Part shown: positions 18,984 through 26,991 of the stretch, one piece after another
Layout of the letters: every line of letters starts with the position of its first letter
Position numbering within the stretch: the first letter of the stretch is position 1
NCBI RefSeq assembly: GCF_030128825.1
Contig: NZ_CP119127.1
Coordinates: 478,001 to 542,000, forward strand
Direction of reading: 5' to 3'
DNA length: 64,000 nucleotides
From: Sphingobium sp. WTD-1
GTDB lineage: Bacteria > Pseudomonadota > Alphaproteobacteria > Sphingomonadales > Sphingomonadaceae
Program-made: the position numbers and the translations under genes
The notes under the pieces: generated by a model
The model's input: only the letters and a program-made list of their open reading frames with translations
What the model was told of the DNA's origin: nothing
The model's database searches: none

Positions 18984-19505
18984 CGTCAGATGACGATATT
19001 ATCGCTCGAAGGAACAGAACGCAAACCGGATCGGCGGTAGGCGCTCAGCGGTGCGGTGATCGGACCAGTGTCGACACCGCTATCGAGCGGGTGCTGCGCG
19101 ACTGACGGTTCGAGCACCAGGCCTATCGCGCCCCTGGCCCCAATCTGCTCTTAGCCTCCACGAATAACCGTCTGACCGTTCTTACCGTCTATGGGGCGTA
19201 TCCGAGCTGGCAGGGCATCCAGCCAAGGGCGTAATTCTTGTCCATCGGGCGCTCGGGCGGCCTAGCTGTCAGCACGACACCGCGCTGCCTGAGTTTCCGA
19301 GCTGCCATCCCAGCGTGCGCCGCTGGCGGGAAGGTGAGCCGATTACTCGCTCAAGCTCAGTTCGACAGAGCGCAGGCCATGAACCGTTCACTGCACTGCA
19401 GCGCCGAATTAGCGCTCTGCTACCTAGAGAGCTGCTTAGCAAAAAAAATGCTCTCAATAGCCCGATCTCGCAAGCTCAGTATCTGATTTACGAAAAAGGG
19501 AAATG
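18984..19505. other. Intergenic flank of the integration site
   Basis: No supported gene. Short frames are interrupted and lack ribosome binding sites. By the orientation of the tRNA fragment at 19506, this stretch is the original downstream flank of a tRNA-Lys gene. Confidence 0.45.
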
Positions 19506-19559
19506 TGGTGGACGCACTAGGGCTCGAACCTAGGACCCGCTGATTAAGAGTCAGCTGCT
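19506..19559 (-). repeat. 3' half of a tRNA-Lys(CUU) gene: putative integration attachment site
   Basis: On the minus strand this encodes an anticodon stem-loop (GCTGA, loop CTCTTAA, TCAGC, anticodon CUU), variable loop, T-arm (CTAGG-TTCGAGC-CCTAG), acceptor 3' strand TGCGTCC and ACCA. Bases further upstream on the minus strand do not form a D-arm or the matching 5' acceptor GGACGCA, so the 5' half of the tRNA is missing. Such 3' fragments are left at one end when a tyrosine integrase inserts an element into a tRNA gene. The geometry puts the element at higher coordinates. It is not a functional tRNA gene. Confidence 0.85.
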
Positions 19560-19991
19560 TGACGGCAGCTTTAGCCGATTTCTCCCCAAAAGAGGACGGT
19601 CAACAATCGGCCCACTTTCTGCCGATCTGTGATGCCAGTCAGGCAAACGATGTATGTCGGCTCCAGACAGGAGCTGCCATCCGATCTATCAATTTGGAAC
19701 GGCAGCACTGTCCCAGGCCCAGTCATAATCGGGCGGTCCGCTTTCAAGCATCGTAATATTGCGGTCGAACGGCTTGAGTGGGCGCAAAGCAGTCATTTCA
19801 AGTGTGTAGCTCAGATGTCCGCCTTTGGTCGCTTTCCAGACCCACCGGTTTCCGCCAGCGCCTGGCCGATTCATTCCCTGAGCCAATCTCCAGCAATGTT
19901 GTAACACTTCAAGATAACTGATTTTCGATGCTGAGCAGATGTTCGCGACCAAACATTGCATCGACAGCGATGACCCCGCATAGGCGATCGC
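19560..19991. other. Element end, no gene recognised
   Basis: The first 430 bp inside the putative element. A 153-codon minus-strand frame crosses it, but its composition is unlike the neighbouring genes and it largely opposes the small gene at 19992, so I do not call it. No integrase gene is found at this end. Confidence 0.35.
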
Positions 19992-20159
19992 ATGCGTGAA
20001 CCGATGCAAGCCGCCATCCTCGCCGTGATAGAACGCGCGCCGATCTGGATCAGGCAGGATCTGACATCGAAGGATCCGGCGGCCCGCACGCGCGCGGAGG
20101 AGTCGCTGGCGATGATCATCGCCGACGCCGTCCAAAGGCAATCCGCGCAAGCCGATTGA
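19992..20159 (+). CDS. Small conserved-looking hypothetical protein (55 aa)
   Basis: The frame reads MREPMQAAILAVIERAPIWIRQDLTS and continues with KDPAARTRAEESLAMIIADAV and a short polar tail. The pattern of a helix ending ERAPxWIRxDL, then a charged turn and a second helix, recalls small uncharacterised sphingomonad proteins (DUF6771-like), from memory. Its TGA lies next to the stop of the convergent MNT-HEPN gene at 20160, a tidy boundary that supports it. The ribosome binding site is weak. Function unknown. Confidence 0.5.
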   Translation: MREPMQAAILAVIERAPIWIRQDLTSKDPAARTRAEESLAMIIADAVQRQSAQAD

Positions 20160-21092
20160 TCAGGCGGCAACGCCAGCGGTGCGCCTGAGTTCAGCGATCC
20201 GCTCGGCACAGACTTCATGCACGACGCGGCCCAACTCCTCGATCTGCTTGCCAAGCCAGCCGAGTTCCGCCTCGCTTATCTTGTAATGCTTCGAATAGCG
20301 GGCCTTCACATAGGCCTCCTTGAGCTTCTCCCAACGCGCCTGGTCGATGCGGCGCTCACGCGGCCAGACGTCGACCAGGCGGCGATCGAGGCGCTCGGCC
20401 TGGGTACGGAGAAAGCCGATATTATGGACATGGGGCGTGTAGAAGGTCGTGACCAGAAGGACGCAGTGGTAGAGGCTCTCAGTCGCCTGATGTAACTCGA
20501 AAGCAGCGTGCTTGTTGAGACTTTCGCCGATCGCAAATCTCGCGAGCTTCATTCGGCCTTCCGCTGCAGGCAACCACTCTTCTAAATATTCCTGCGCCAT
20601 GGCGAGCGCCTGATCCGGCGTCTTGGGCTTGGGGACGTGGAGCTCTGTGTCCTCGACCTGGTAGAGGGCAATGCCGTCTTCGCGCACGTCCATGAAGAAG
20701 TAGCGGCCATGGGCGAGGCCATCATTCACCTCCTGAAGAGTGTGGACGATGAAATTGACCGGCGTGCGAATGGCATGGGTGATCGCAAGCTCGCGATTGA
20801 ACCGGTCCTCGAGCTTCAGCCAATAATCGACGCGTTCGGTCAGGCGCTTGTCGTTGACGATGATGAGGATGTCATAGTCGGACTGATAGCCCTTGGCCGT
20901 GTGCGGTTCATCGACCCAGCCGCCCCTGGCATAGCTGCCATAAAGGATGATCTTTTCGATCCGGCCGCGCTTCTTCCAGCCATGATTGGCGAGCGCCAGC
21001 GCATCCTCGAATTCCTCGAAGATGATCCGCACGACCCGCTCGAGTTCGCGCTGCTTGTCGCCGGGCAAATGATCCAGATCGGTCCGCATCAC
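20160..21092 (-). CDS. Fused minimal nucleotidyltransferase-HEPN protein
   Basis: A 310-residue two-domain protein. Residues about 40-120 are an MNT nucleotidyltransferase, with ILYGSYARGGW and SDYDILIIVNDKR giving the GSx10DxD catalytic pattern. Residues about 165-290 are a HEPN four-helix domain (FELHQATESLYHCVLLVTTFYTPHVHNIGFL, then KARYSKHYKIS). MNT and HEPN are usually separate antitoxin and toxin; here they are one chain. The expected HEPN RNase motif Rx4-6H is not clear: the closest is RYSKH with three intervening residues. It may be an inactivated or self-neutralised toxin-antitoxin, or an element-maintenance factor. Confidence 0.88.
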   Translation of the reverse strand: MMRTDLDHLPGDKQRELERVVRIIFEEFEDALALANHGWKKRGRIEKIILYGSYARGGWVDEPHTAKGYQSDYDILIIVNDKRLTERVDYWLKLEDRFNRELAITHAIRTPVNFIVHTLQEVNDGLAHGRYFFMDVREDGIALYQVEDTELHVPKPKTPDQALAMAQEYLEEWLPAAEGRMKLARFAIGESLNKHAAFELHQATESLYHCVLLVTTFYTPHVHNIGFLRTQAERLDRRLVDVWPRERRIDQARWEKLKEAYVKARYSKHYKISEAELGWLGKQIEELGRVVHEVCAERIAELRRTAGVAA

Positions 21093-21143
21093 CCTATCCT
21101 AGCTTAGACCGCATGGCGGCCGCAATGATGGGCCGGCCGATCA

Positions 21144-21629
21144 TCAGTGCCTGTCTTCATTCTGTGCCGCATGCTGCATCGCGGCGCGCGCTTCGGCATG
21201 CCACAGGCGCATGGCCGTCAGCGCGGCAGGCGTGAGCCTGACCAATATGCGGCGACGATCGCGGGGATCGGCCACGCGTCTGACCACGTCCAGCGCCGCC
21301 AGCTTCTTGATCCATCGCTGTGTCGTTGCCGGCGCCAGGCCGGCGGCAATGCCGACCGCCGTGATCGGGAGATCGACCTCCTCGACCATGCAGGCATAGA
21401 TATCGAGCATCACATCCCATGCCGGCTCAACGGACTGGACCAGCTCGGGAAGATCGGCGCGGCGGCGGCGCATCCGGATGATGGAGCGGATGAACGCCGC
21501 GTCATTATCGACCTGCGAGCCTTGGGCATGATCCTCGTAAATGTTCTGGGGTTCCGCGCTGTCGGGCCGCGGGCTGCTTGCCGGCAGGATCATGGCAGGC
21601 CTGAGTCGCCTGCGCGGTTGCTCGGTCAT
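21144..21629 (-). CDS. MarR-like winged-helix regulator
   Basis: About 161 residues. A proline-rich N-terminus precedes a winged helix-turn-helix: VDLPITAVGIAAGLAPATTQRWIKKLAALDVVRRVADPRDRRRILVRLTPAALTAM, with the DPRDRRR wing typical of MarR proteins. I start it at the ATG at 21629; the frame is open much further but over the opposite strand of the membrane-protein gene. It lies in the regulatory block at the left end of the element and may control transfer or quorum-sensing genes. The ligand is unknown. Confidence 0.78.
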   Translation of the reverse strand: MTEQPRRRLRPAMILPASSPRPDSAEPQNIYEDHAQGSQVDNDAAFIRSIIRMRRRRADLPELVQSVEPAWDVMLDIYACMVEEVDLPITAVGIAAGLAPATTQRWIKKLAALDVVRRVADPRDRRRILVRLTPAALTAMRLWHAEARAAMQHAAQNEDRH

Positions 21630-21765
21630 GGCGCCCTGCTCCCGCAGTGGGTGTAGAAAAGCCTGTGGATAAGTCTGTGGATAAATCCGGCCTGCGCGGC
21701 GCCTTGCTGCTCTTCCCCTGCTCCTGGATGAAAATGTGTGGCGCGGTCTTTCGGCCTGCGCGCGT

Positions 21766-22224
21766 TCAACCACCATAGCCACGGGCTGGCGGCGACCAGG
21801 CCGGATCCGAGCCATGGCGCCTGACCCGATTGCGATGGCGGATGGTGGCGACAGCCAGAAACAGCATCTGCGGCACCGCCCAGAACACATTGCTGATCCA
21901 GTAGAGGACCGGTACGATCTGCGGATCGAGCAGCCGGATGACATGGCCCATGACCGCCAGCAGCTGGCATGCCGTGATCGCCATCGGCCAGTAGCGGCGC
22001 GCGAACAGCATGATCGCGCCCAGCGCGAGCAGCATGGCGAGATCGACCGCGAAGATCGCCGACTGGAAGCCGTCTGGCGGGGGCGGCGCATGGATGGAAA
22101 TCATGATCGAGGCGAAGATGCCGGCCAGGAAAATCGTGGCGGTGAGCCGTTCGGGGCTGCCGCCCCGCACCAGGGCATAGAAGCAGCAGATCGCCGAAAG
22201 GATCAGGAAGGCCAGAAGGATCAT
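21766..22224 (-). CDS. Four-helix membrane protein of unknown function
   Basis: A 152-residue protein with about four hydrophobic helices (MILLAFLILSAICCFYALV; LTATIFLAGIFASIMISI; AIFAVDLAMLLALGAIMLFA; QMLFLAVATI) and a basic, proline-rich cytosolic tail. Similar small membrane proteins occur in sphingomonad plasmids and ICEs, but I know of no function. It sits between the MarR-like and the hypothetical gene at 22274, all on the minus strand with moderate gaps. Confidence 0.65.
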   Translation of the reverse strand: MILLAFLILSAICCFYALVRGGSPERLTATIFLAGIFASIMISIHAPPPPDGFQSAIFAVDLAMLLALGAIMLFARRYWPMAITACQLLAVMGHVIRLLDPQIVPVLYWISNVFWAVPQMLFLAVATIRHRNRVRRHGSDPAWSPPARGYGG

Positions 22225-22273
22225 GGTTGCTTGTCCACATTAGAGCTGGCCTTCCCCCTTTTTGCAATCGGGC

Positions 22274-22642
22274 TCAGGCCGCCGCCACGAGCGTGGCGAC
22301 GGGTGCCGGCTGCGTCTTCGCCTGCTGACAGGGCCAGGTGGGACCGAAGCTTTCGGGCGTCGCCCCGAAGCGCCGTGCGATCCGGCCATATTCTGCATGA
22401 GCTTCGACGATCGCGGTGCGGCTTTCCATATGCGCGTCGATCGCCCGCCGCAGCTTTGCGAGCGCCGGCTCGGCAATGCCCGGCGGCAGGCCATGATCTT
22501 CCTGCACCCTGATCGTCGCGATGATGAGCTCTGCCGTCGAGACGATGCCGCTATCGGCAGACTTCTCGGCGAGCTGGACTGCGGCGGCGACGGTCATGAT
22601 GCCGCCATGGAGCGGATGGTCGGTCGGCTTGGACATGCGCAT
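22274..22642 (-). CDS. Conserved-looking hypothetical protein (about 120 aa)
   Basis: A soluble, mostly helical protein: LHGGIMTVAAAVQLAEKSADSGIVSTAELIIATIRVQEDHGLPPGIAEPALAKLRRAIDAHMESRTAIVEAHAEYGRIARRFGATPESFGPTWPC. No domain is recognised. Start may be 22642 or the ATG two codons later, close to a GGGAGAA site. It lies in the minus-strand regulatory block, 54 bp downstream of the LuxR-HTH gene. Confidence 0.6.
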   Translation of the reverse strand: MRMSKPTDHPLHGGIMTVAAAVQLAEKSADSGIVSTAELIIATIRVQEDHGLPPGIAEPALAKLRRAIDAHMESRTAIVEAHAEYGRIARRFGATPESFGPTWPCQQAKTQPAPVATLVAAA

Positions 22643-22696
22643 TCTCCCTGCGCCACACCTGATGGCGCAACTGCTGTGATGCCGGCGCGGGAGATT

Positions 22697-23278
22697 TCAG
22701 TGGGAGAGGCTACGGAGAAAATCGGCAATGCTGAAGAGCATGCCCAGGCCAGCGCTGATCGCGAAGAAGCAGAAGCCGATCGCGATTGCGACCGCCAGCG
22801 TCAGCAGCGACCGCGTGGCCAGCGTCATTCCATCCGGTCTCGTTCCATCGAAAATTTCCTGCACGAGCAGGCCAAGGCTGACCTGCCCGCGAGGCGGGGT
22901 GACGGACCGCCTCTCACCCTGATGTCCATCGTCCGGTTCGGACGGCTCGATGGCGTTCAGGGCGTGGGGCAGAGGTGCGGCAGGGTCGATGGTTTCGGCT
23001 AGACCTAGCAAATCGCCCCCTATTTTCTCGGGGGTGTCGGCAATGACATGACCTGGGGCTTGCGGCACGACCTGGGCCAGATGATCGGCATAGAGAAGGG
23101 CCGCATGGCGGCGATCGCGCGCGCCGATCTTGGTGACCGCGTCGCGAATATAGGTATTGACGGTGCCCGGTCGGATATCGAGTGCGCGGGCGATATCCTC
23201 CGAACTTTTGAGGTCGCGTACCATCAGCAGGCATTCGCACTCTCGAGGCGTCAGGCGGTCAAATGGCGTCTCGGTCAT
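22697..23278 (-). CDS. LuxR-type HTH protein with C-terminal membrane anchor
   Basis: About 193 residues. An N-terminal GerE/LuxR helix-turn-helix (FDRLTPRECECLLMVRDLKSSEDIARALDIRPGTVNTYIRDAVTKIGARDRRHAALLY) is followed by a disordered linker and one hydrophobic helix near the C-terminus (LLTLAVAIAIGFCFFAISAGLGMLF). There is no autoinducer-binding or receiver domain. I use the ATG at 23278, which begins just before the HTH; a TTG at 23329 would add 17 residues. The order HTH-linker-TM is unusual and suggests a membrane-tethered regulator. It lies next to the quorum-sensing genes. Confidence 0.82.
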   Translation of the reverse strand: MTETPFDRLTPRECECLLMVRDLKSSEDIARALDIRPGTVNTYIRDAVTKIGARDRRHAALLYADHLAQVVPQAPGHVIADTPEKIGGDLLGLAETIDPAAPLPHALNAIEPSEPDDGHQGERRSVTPPRGQVSLGLLVQEIFDGTRPDGMTLATRSLLTLAVAIAIGFCFFAISAGLGMLFSIADFLRSLSH

Positions 23279-23445
23279 GCGCGGGTCTGGAACCTCTTGG
23301 CCTTTTGCGAACAATGTTCTTTTAGGCAATATTGGGTTGCAAATCTCAACGCATTATGACCGCCGATGACAGTGCGATCTTCAGCCTGCGAGCCCCGGCC
23401 TTGCGCTGCGCGCCGTCAGCGCACGCCGGAAGCGTGTCTGCGCCT

Positions 23446-24045
23446 TCAGTTCTCGCGGACCGCATGGGCCAGTTGCGGGGCGATAGCGCGGCGTCGTGCA
23501 TGATATTGCTGCAGCAGACGGGTAAGCGCTTCCCAGCTCCCGGCGCGTGCGGTCTGGTCGATCTCGTCGATTTCGGCGGCGGCGCCGGCCAGCAAGTCGG
23601 CCTCCATACGACGATAAGGACCCAGGCGCGCCGCTGCATTGGCAATCGCCCGATCAAGTTCGCCATTGCCCGCCGCCATGCCGATCGAACCGAACAGGAT
23701 CGCACACTGATCGGCGATGCCATTATGGCCTTGGGGAATGTCGAGTTGCGCTTCCCCGGTTTCGAGCCGCCGCAGCCCGACACTGAGCAACATCTCGTGC
23801 CAGTCGAGCAGCTGGCTGATATCTGCTGCATCGAGCCGGGGCACATGGAAGCCGATCCCTGCCGTGGCCTGGACCAGGCGCTCACCACTGAGCCGATTGA
23901 GGCTGTCGCGCACCGGCGTGATGCTGACCCCGAGGTCCAGCGCCAGCTTGGTGGCCTCGAGGCGGAAGCCCGATGGCCAGGTTCCGGCAATCAGCCGCCG
24001 GCGGAGCGCGTCATAGGTGGGCTCGAGCACATGGGCCGGGCTCAT
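23446..24045 (-). CDS. GntR-family transcriptional regulator (FadR/FCD-like)
   Basis: A 199-residue regulator with a winged helix (LEPTYDALRRRLIAGTWPSGFRLEATKLALDLGVSITPVRDSLNRLSGERLVQATAGIGFHVPRLDAADISQLLDWHEMLL) typical of GntR, where the linker to the helical FCD-like effector domain is clear. The C-terminal helical domain is shorter than in FadR. The ATG overlaps the stop of phyH as TGATG, so it is the last gene of a luxI-phyH-gntR transcript. It could feed back on this operon. Confidence 0.85.
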   Translation of the reverse strand: MSPAHVLEPTYDALRRRLIAGTWPSGFRLEATKLALDLGVSITPVRDSLNRLSGERLVQATAGIGFHVPRLDAADISQLLDWHEMLLSVGLRRLETGEAQLDIPQGHNGIADQCAILFGSIGMAAGNGELDRAIANAAARLGPYRRMEADLLAGAAAEIDEIDQTARAGSWEALTRLLQQYHARRRAIAPQLAHAVREN

Positions 24046-24914
24046 CGCCCTTCTCCGGCGCGCTCGAGATAATCGGCGAGCATCGCCTCCTGGTCGGGCC
24101 GCAGCGCATCGATCGCGCCGACATGGTCCGGAATGCCGTCGCGGAGCAGGATCGACGGGCACTGGCCTTCATAATTGCCCAGATTGGGGCGATGCTGGGC
24201 ATAGCCGACCAGGGCGGCAAGTTCGGGACTGAAATTCCTGGCAATATCGGGTGGATAGGCGAGCCATTGATTCTCATAGGGTTTGAGCCAGCCCAGGCAG
24301 TAGCCGACCACGATCCCGCGCCGGCTGTCATGGCTGCTATTGGCGCCTGCGCCATGGGCCGTGGAGCCCAGAAAGACGATAGCACCGCCCGGCGGGCACT
24401 GCGCCACAATGGGTGCGCCCGGATCCGACCTGGCCATGCCGGTCTCGCCATGGCTGCCCGGGTAGATCAGCGTCGCACCATTTTCGCGGGTGAAGGGATC
24501 GAGCGGCCATATCACATTGACCAAATATTCATGGGCGCCCTTGGCGCCCTGCCACATGTCATGGTCACGATGCGGCAGCTGTTGCGCCTCGCCCGGCAAT
24601 ATCTCGACCGCCTGCATGACATTGAGCTGGATCCGGTCGCAGGCCGGCCTCAGCACCGTTTCGACCAGGTCCATTATGAGGGCATTGAAGACGAGGGCTT
24701 GCGCATGGCGCGAGCGCTTGAGCAGTCCGCCAAAGCGCCTGGTCTTCTCGCCATAGAAGCGCCCCTGGCAGAGCGGCGTGGCGGCAAAGCTCGGTTCAAG
24801 ATCTTTGTTGAGCGCCTGGATGATCTCCAGCGGGAGCGCATTTTCGATGATGCAGTAGCCATCCCGCAGCAGAGTCTCGGTCGCGCTCTTGTTGCTGGGC
24901 TGGTCGGCAGTCAT
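24042..24914 (-). CDS. Phytanoyl-CoA dioxygenase (PhyH) family oxygenase
   Basis: A 290-residue Fe(II)/2-oxoglutarate-dependent dioxygenase. The iron-binding HxD is in LPHRDHDMWQ, the distal His in GSTAHGAGANSS, and the 2-oxoglutarate-binding Arg in HDSRRGIVVGYCLGW. The N-terminal LLRDGYCIIENALP is typical of PhyH. Its ATG overlaps the luxI stop, and its own stop overlaps gntR. From memory, phyH next to luxI/luxR is a recurrent arrangement in sphingomonads, suggesting that it acts on the signal, its acyl precursor or a quorum-regulated metabolite; the substrate is not known. Confidence 0.92.
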   Translation of the reverse strand: MTADQPSNKSATETLLRDGYCIIENALPLEIIQALNKDLEPSFAATPLCQGRFYGEKTRRFGGLLKRSRHAQALVFNALIMDLVETVLRPACDRIQLNVMQAVEILPGEAQQLPHRDHDMWQGAKGAHEYLVNVIWPLDPFTRENGATLIYPGSHGETGMARSDPGAPIVAQCPPGGAIVFLGSTAHGAGANSSHDSRRGIVVGYCLGWLKPYENQWLAYPPDIARNFSPELAALVGYAQHRPNLGNYEGQCPSILLRDGIPDHVGAIDALRPDQEAMLADYLERAGEGR

Positions 24915-25537
24915 GCGCGCCTCCCATGGCGCGGGGCGCTCAGCCGAAATTGCAGCGGCATGTGGATGCCAGCGCGTTGGAGCCCAATTGGCGTCTTCGC
25001 GTCTATGTGGATGTGGAGGGCGACAAGCTCCTGACTGCCGTACCGGAGCGGTTGCCCCAGCGCCTCGCATTGCCAGCCGAAGGTCCGGATCTTCTCGAAC
25101 CATTGGCGTTCGGCAACGCCGGTATAGGAGCGGATGTCGTTCGCCAGGGCATGATCGACGAGCGCGGTCACCAACTGGTTGCGCGCTGCGCGCCGTTCGT
25201 CTGCCTTGAGGTCGCGATCGAGACAGAAGCGGGTGATCTCCCGGACATGGTCGCCCGTCGGCACCGGTCCAGCACACAGATGCGGGAACAGATCGGCGAG
25301 AATATGAGGGCGATCGGTCGGCAGCAGCCGTGTCGAGGCGCGATGACGAACTTCCGTGTCCGTCAGCACCAGATACTGGGCGTCTGGATTATCGAAATGA
25401 TCGATCTCGTAGCGATCGGCGAGGACCGGAAGATCCCATTTGAGCAGGTCGATGAAGACCCGCTTGCGCGCTTCGAACATGGCGCGCAGCACCGCGTCCT
25501 CGTCGATGTCCGGGCTCTGAATGATCGGGGCTGGCAT
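24911..25537 (-). CDS. LuxI-family acyl-homoserine-lactone synthase
   Basis: A 208-residue autoinducer synthase: the invariant N-terminal Arg/Phe/Trp pattern (ARKRVFIDLLKWDLP), YEIDHFDNPDAQYLVL with the conserved E-x-D-x-F-D, ASTRLLPTDRPHILADLF and REITRFCLDRDL. It makes an N-acyl-homoserine lactone from SAM and an acyl carrier or acyl-CoA. ATG at 25537 follows AGGA. A LuxR gene lies immediately upstream on the same strand, and phyH and gntR follow with overlapping codons. This is a complete quorum-sensing cassette inside the mobile element. Confidence 0.93.
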   Translation of the reverse strand: MPAPIIQSPDIDEDAVLRAMFEARKRVFIDLLKWDLPVLADRYEIDHFDNPDAQYLVLTDTEVRHRASTRLLPTDRPHILADLFPHLCAGPVPTGDHVREITRFCLDRDLKADERRAARNQLVTALVDHALANDIRSYTGVAERQWFEKIRTFGWQCEALGQPLRYGSQELVALHIHIDAKTPIGLQRAGIHMPLQFRLSAPRHGRRA

Positions 25538-25547
25538 GCGCTGTTCC

Positions 25548-25575
25548 TGTCATGATTAAACATGCACGCATGACA
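25548..25575. promoter_or_regulatory. Inverted repeat upstream of luxI, possible LuxR-binding site
   Basis: TGTCATG (25548-25554) and CATGACA (25569-25575) form seven-base inverted arms with 14 bases between, just upstream of the luxI ribosome binding site. Spacing is wider than in a standard 20-bp lux box. It is the only clear dyad in the luxR-luxI gap apart from the hairpin at 25585. Confidence 0.35.
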
Positions 25576-25584
25576 TCATCGCAG

Positions 25585-25619
25585 CGCTACCCCGCCTATA
25601 CCCAGAAAGGGGGATAGCG
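25585..25619. terminator. Hairpin in the luxR-luxI gap
   Basis: CGCTA and TAGCG arms plus inner CCC/GGG pairs can fold into a stem across 25585-25619. On the minus strand it follows the luxR stop by about 30 bases. There is no U-tract, so it is at best a weak attenuator. Confidence 0.3.
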
Positions 25620-25650
25620 CCGCCGCGCGCTTGTGCGGCGGCGCATTTGT

Positions 25651-26403
25651 TCAGGCCCGCTCGCGCCAGCGGAAAATGTCGGAGAAGCTGATCAGGCCAT
25701 CGAACAGCGCGAAGAGGATGAGCGAGGCACGGTTGCTCGTGTCGTAGCGGTCGCGCGCTTCTTTGAGATGCTGGATCACCGTTTCCTTGCTGATGCCAAG
25801 GATCCTGGCGATCTCCCAATTGGTCTTGCCGCGCGCTGCCCAGAGCACGCAGTCGCGTTGCCGGTCGGTGAGGCGCGGTTTCTTTGCCGGGCGGCGCCAT
25901 CCCGATAGCCGGCTCGCTTGGGCGATCGCGATCGCGCCCAATATGTCGGCGATGATGAGCATGCGCTCGGGAAGTGGCCGGTCGGTGCCGGTCACGAAGG
26001 TGCAGCTGCCCGTGATCGTGCCGGGCAGATGGCGCGGGACCGTGAACCCGTCGAGCATGCCATGTTTGCGGCCGGTCTCGAAGGTGACGCGCTCGATCGG
26101 CGTCATCGGGATGAGATCCTCGATATCGCGCCATCGAAAGCCCGAGAGGCTGCTTTCACCGGCCCTTCGGACCGGATCGGTCTGAGCAAGATTGAAGCCG
26201 ATATAGATATCCGCCCAGCTGGACGGATAGCTGTGGAGGAGCATCGATGTGCCCGAATGTCCGCCAAGGCCGACCTCGACGCTGAGGGCGAAGCGATCGA
26301 ACCCCAATGCTGTGGCGACCCTGTCCATCGCCTCGTGAAGGGCATCTGCGGACAGGGCACGAATGATGGTCTGACTGAGCGACTCTATCTGTTCCTGGTG
26401 CAT
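25651..26403 (-). CDS. LuxR-family AHL-responsive regulator
   Basis: A 250-residue protein with an N-terminal autoinducer-binding domain (residues about 15-165: FALSVEVGLGG, SYPSSWADIYIGFNLAQTDPVRRAGESSLSGFRW and the conserved Trp/Tyr/Asp positions) and a C-terminal GerE helix-turn-helix (LTDRQRDCVLWAARGKTNWEIARILGISKETVIQHLKEARDRY). It is the cognate receptor candidate for LuxI, whose gene follows 113 bp downstream on the same strand. TraR of Ti plasmids offers a precedent for quorum control of conjugation; whether it does so here is inference. Confidence 0.93.
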   Translation of the reverse strand: MHQEQIESLSQTIIRALSADALHEAMDRVATALGFDRFALSVEVGLGGHSGTSMLLHSYPSSWADIYIGFNLAQTDPVRRAGESSLSGFRWRDIEDLIPMTPIERVTFETGRKHGMLDGFTVPRHLPGTITGSCTFVTGTDRPLPERMLIIADILGAIAIAQASRLSGWRRPAKKPRLTDRQRDCVLWAARGKTNWEIARILGISKETVIQHLKEARDRYDTSNRASLILFALFDGLISFSDIFRWRERA

Positions 26404-26991
26404 TCCTCTGGATCTGCGTCCATGGCGACAGGCCCAACCCGTTCGGCCATGAAGGCGCCCTTTCCCTGGCTCGGGCCTTTGGCGACGTCCCTCACGCCGC
26501 GCCGCGAGCGTTCATGTCTGCCTTTGGCTGCAACCCTGTCCCGGCTTTTGCTTGCGGACTCTTCTGGTCCGCGACCCAATCTGCCCGAATGACCTGGGGT
26601 TTCAAGACACTTTTGTGACAGTGGCGGATTGTGGGAATGGGGCGCGGCCCGGACATGCCCGGCCGGGCTCTATCCCGATCTTCCGATCGGGATAGAGCCG
26701 CCTTGGTCTGGGCCTGTCGGTCACGATCCCTGCCACAGGATAAGAGTGTCTGCGGTCGCCGCGCGGGCGCGGCGGCGTCGGTCTGGCCGCTTCCTCTCAA
26801 AATCGGGAGTGGCCGGCGCTCTCTGCTAGGCGCGTCACGGCCGGCGGCAAGCTGCTGCGCAGCTGCTCCATTGCATTGCGCCCTGCCGGTGCCCCCGACC
26901 GCTCGAGCGCGCCTCTCCGCTCGCACGCTGCCGCCCACCCCCGCTTTTGCGCGGAAGCGGCTGGTGTGAGGTTCAAGAGCAGGAGGATATC
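26404..26991. other. Divergent intergenic region between luxR and ardC
   Basis: About 590 bp without a supported gene. It contains the long hairpin at 26666-26699 and should hold promoters for luxR (minus) and the ardC transcript (plus). Open frames here are GC-rich shadows. Confidence 0.4.
26666..26699. repeat. Perfect 15-bp inverted repeat with UUCC loop
   Basis: Arms 26666-26680 and 26685-26699 pair without mismatch and enclose the tetraloop TTCC. No U-tract follows on either strand. It lies midway between the divergent luxR and ardC genes, so it could be a protein-binding dyad, a transcript-borne structure, or a single-strand origin-like hairpin. Confidence 0.55.

Noticed and set aside
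19506..19600. A complete tRNA gene
   Set aside because: D-arm and 5' acceptor strand cannot be found; only the 3' half is present.
19689..20150. A 153-codon minus-strand frame near the element end
   Set aside because: No domain, and it opposes a small plus-strand gene with a tidy convergent boundary; kept only as unresolved.
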